From contig CM037848.1 in NCBI GenBank assembly GCA_021234535.1, positions 13,559,944 to 13,623,943 on the forward strand: 64,000 nucleotides of DNA, read 5' to 3'. The notes below the pieces were generated by a model, which saw only the letters and a list, made by a program, of their open reading frames with translations, did no database searches and was not told where the DNA came from. Shown here piece after piece: positions 62,001 to 64,000 of this stretch. Source of the DNA: Stichopus chloronotus. Taxonomy: Eukaryota > Echinodermata > Holothuroidea > Aspidochirotida > Stichopodidae. Both the position numbers and the translations under genes were made by a program. How positions within the stretch are numbered: position 1 is the first letter of the stretch; every line of letters begins with the position of its first letter.

Positions 62001-64000
62001 CAACTTTTGTAGCGATTCATTCGGTGAATACTCCAAAATGTGTTTTTTTTATATCTAAAATGTACTGATATATACTGCTTCCCAGCCAATGGATGACACT
62101 AAACTGCCCAAGCTATACACAACCAGCCTGTCGCCCGTGTGTCCCCAATGTGTTTCGTGCAATAGATGCTTGGACCACATGAGACAGCCGTGCAGGCTGT
62201 TTTATAATATGCACCCAGTATCTCCTAGCTGTGTAGTATTATATATGACTGAATGCGCAGGGACAATACAAACAAATCTTGTTACCAACAGAAATAGGTT
62301 ACATCGGTATCTGTATTCAATAGATGAAAATAAGATTGCATAATACTACTTTCGGAACGTATTCTTAAGGCAGCCTAATGTAAGACTGATTTTCAAATCT
62401 AGAACGTACAAGGAAAGTTGAAAAAAAAAAAAAACACAAGAAAATGAAAGGGGCAAAAAGAAATAAATTACGATATCAGAATGAATATTTCACAGCCTGT
62501 ACGGTGAAAATGTTTCTAGTGCTGCATATGGAACGTCAAAAGTAACCATTATTTTGTTGCTATACTTGCTGTAAACGATTTTTCTTTTTGTTATACCTCC
62601 ATGTAGCAACTGTAGCTGTTTCTGTGGTATTTCTATTTTATGATTTTCTCATATTATACAGAGATAATAGTTGCGATTGTGCTCGGTATCTCTTTACCAA
62701 TCGGACCACAAATTTAGTTATTACTCTTCATGGGCAGTTTTCAACTCTCTGGATCCTTTATTAGAAGGCCGGACGTTCAGCAAAGATCAATGAAAATGCA
62801 TACTCTTGGTAAAATGAAGCCAGGCAAGATGAAAAAAAGAAGAAGTCGTAAACAGGATGAAAAACACTCCAACTGTTTTCTCTCCACATACACAAAGAAT
62901 ATTTGAACAGTCAACATTCATCAAATTTTATTTCTCGATTGCAGAGGATGATAACGATCGCCTATGTCAACAGCTTAAAGAAGTTCCATGAGTTGATGAG
63001 AGGCCACTCGTGAGCTCTCTCTCTGCAGCTCGTCAATATGACGTCACGAATCATTCTTCATCTCGAAAGGTTTCTTAGACGCATATAGCTACGTGATGTC
63101 ACTCAAACAGCACGTCATGGTTACCATGTTTAAAACGATGTCATGTGTGTAAACATTTACAGTTGGGGTTTACATGGAGTTGCACTGTTAAATCACATCG
63201 CATATCTTGTCATCGGTTAGGTTGCTAATTGTGATTAAAAGCCTCGATGAATCTACAGCAAAGCTTATCCCGTAAGGATAATTAACCCCAAAAATAGGAT
63301 AGCATTTGTCGCAGAATTATGAAATACCTTCGCGGTTTCCCCTTTCACCTTAAACAGTGTACAGTAAGTGGTTAGTAAGTGGTGTAAAGCAGTGATTACG
63401 TAACAGAAATTAAACAACTGGTCACAATGCTCCTTTCGAGTAAGTAGCGGCATGCCGGTGACGTCACGTGTCGTCACAAGACAAAATCACATCAAGAAAA
63501 TGGGTAAACACGGTCTGATCTCACATCTTTAAGAAAAACTCGGGAAGCAAAAGAACAAAGTAACACAAACACATTAGTATATTTAAACTTGTCAAAGTCG
63601 AGACATAGTAATGGATCCGTGAACTAAAGCGTGCTATGGATACGCAAGCATCTTTTAATATCTTCAACCTTTGGACACCAAAAGCAAAGCAAAGCAAAAA
63701 ATTATATTATCGGCCGTTAAAAGGTCCTTCATGTGATTTCAAGCTGAGAAAATGGGACTGAAGCATTGAATAAAGATAAAAAAGAGAGACAGAAAGAAAA
63801 AAAAGACCAGCGAAAGGTGGAATGGGTTACAGGAAGAACAAAGATTTTGACGGTTTCAATTCTGTAGTTTGCAGGATGCCTAAAGGCCCGAAAAATTGAT
63901 GAATCTGGGAGCCGGCGTTTTTTTGCCACATGAATAAGCAAATGTTCCAACATGTCAAAGCATTTAAATTCAAGCTATTCTTAACTCGATTCCGTCATTT

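Larger units (their letters stand above)
55147..64000. other. upstream intron of the MLCK-like gene, kinase exons not seen
   Basis: The phase-0 acceptor at 55147 requires an upstream exon ending in the first part of the calmodulin-binding segment and, before it, kinase exons. On the minus strand I looked by eye for HPW, DLKPEN and a WQ-ending exon and found no convincing candidate, so they probably lie beyond 64000. The interval holds two TTAA-ended foldback elements, a C run (55602-55612), a G run (59414-59428) and no recognisable gene on either strand. Confidence 0.55.

Overview
This is a eukaryotic, AT-rich, intron-heavy window. It holds one recognisable multi-exon gene on the minus strand, read from about 55.1 kb down to the left edge. 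Invertebrate I-set immunoglobulin (Ig) exons, an MLCK calmodulin-binding site, many short TTAA-ended elements, a P-like DNA transposon and repeated AGGCCTA motifs suggest a marine invertebrate deuterostome, most likely an echinoderm. That taxonomic call is inference.

The gene is a myosin light-chain kinase (MYLK) family gene. Twelve exons join in consistent reading phase, apart from one ambiguity in the Ser-rich exon. In transcript order they are: (1) 53202-55146, which opens inside the smooth-muscle MLCK calmodulin-binding site (HAVRAIGRMS), runs through a disordered linker of about 530 residues and ends in Ig1; (2) a 43-nt micro-exon at 22016-22058; (3) a Ser/Arg-rich exon with Ig2 at 17510-18692; (4) Ig3, very like telokin, at 7900-8208; (5) a short linker exon at 5945-6032; (6) Ig4 at 5460-5776; (7) a linker plus Ig5 at 4706-5266; (8) Ig6 at 2123-2413; (9-10) Ig7, split over 1159-1287 and 728-925; (11) Ig8 at 106-457, followed by an MLCK-type actin-binding motif (DFRSLL). 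No initiator exon, kinase exon or final stop was found, so both ends of the gene lie outside the window or were missed.

The biology of interest is the domain order. In vertebrate MYLK the calmodulin-binding site is followed by one Ig (telokin) and the end of the protein. Here at least eight Ig domains follow it. The last three, with the DFRxxL motif, match the N-terminal Ig4-Ig5-Ig6-DFRxxL order of vertebrate MYLK. This predicts either a tandem-kinase giant MLCK, comparable in layout to obscurin/SPEG/UNC-89, or two head-to-tail MYLK genes whose exons happen to be phase-compatible. A read-through stop just after exon 1 would allow a short isoform.

The rest is intron, including one intron of about 31 kb. 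It carries a 2,558-bp decayed P-superfamily-like transposon with perfect 30-bp terminal repeats and an 8-bp target duplication (31853-34410), three copies of one TTAA-flanked MITE with a 32-bp tandem array built from its end (9331-15225), three further TTAA-ended foldback elements, a degenerate repeat built on GTCGTTATTCCGA, microsatellites, and 19 G or C homopolymer runs of 10-16 bases.
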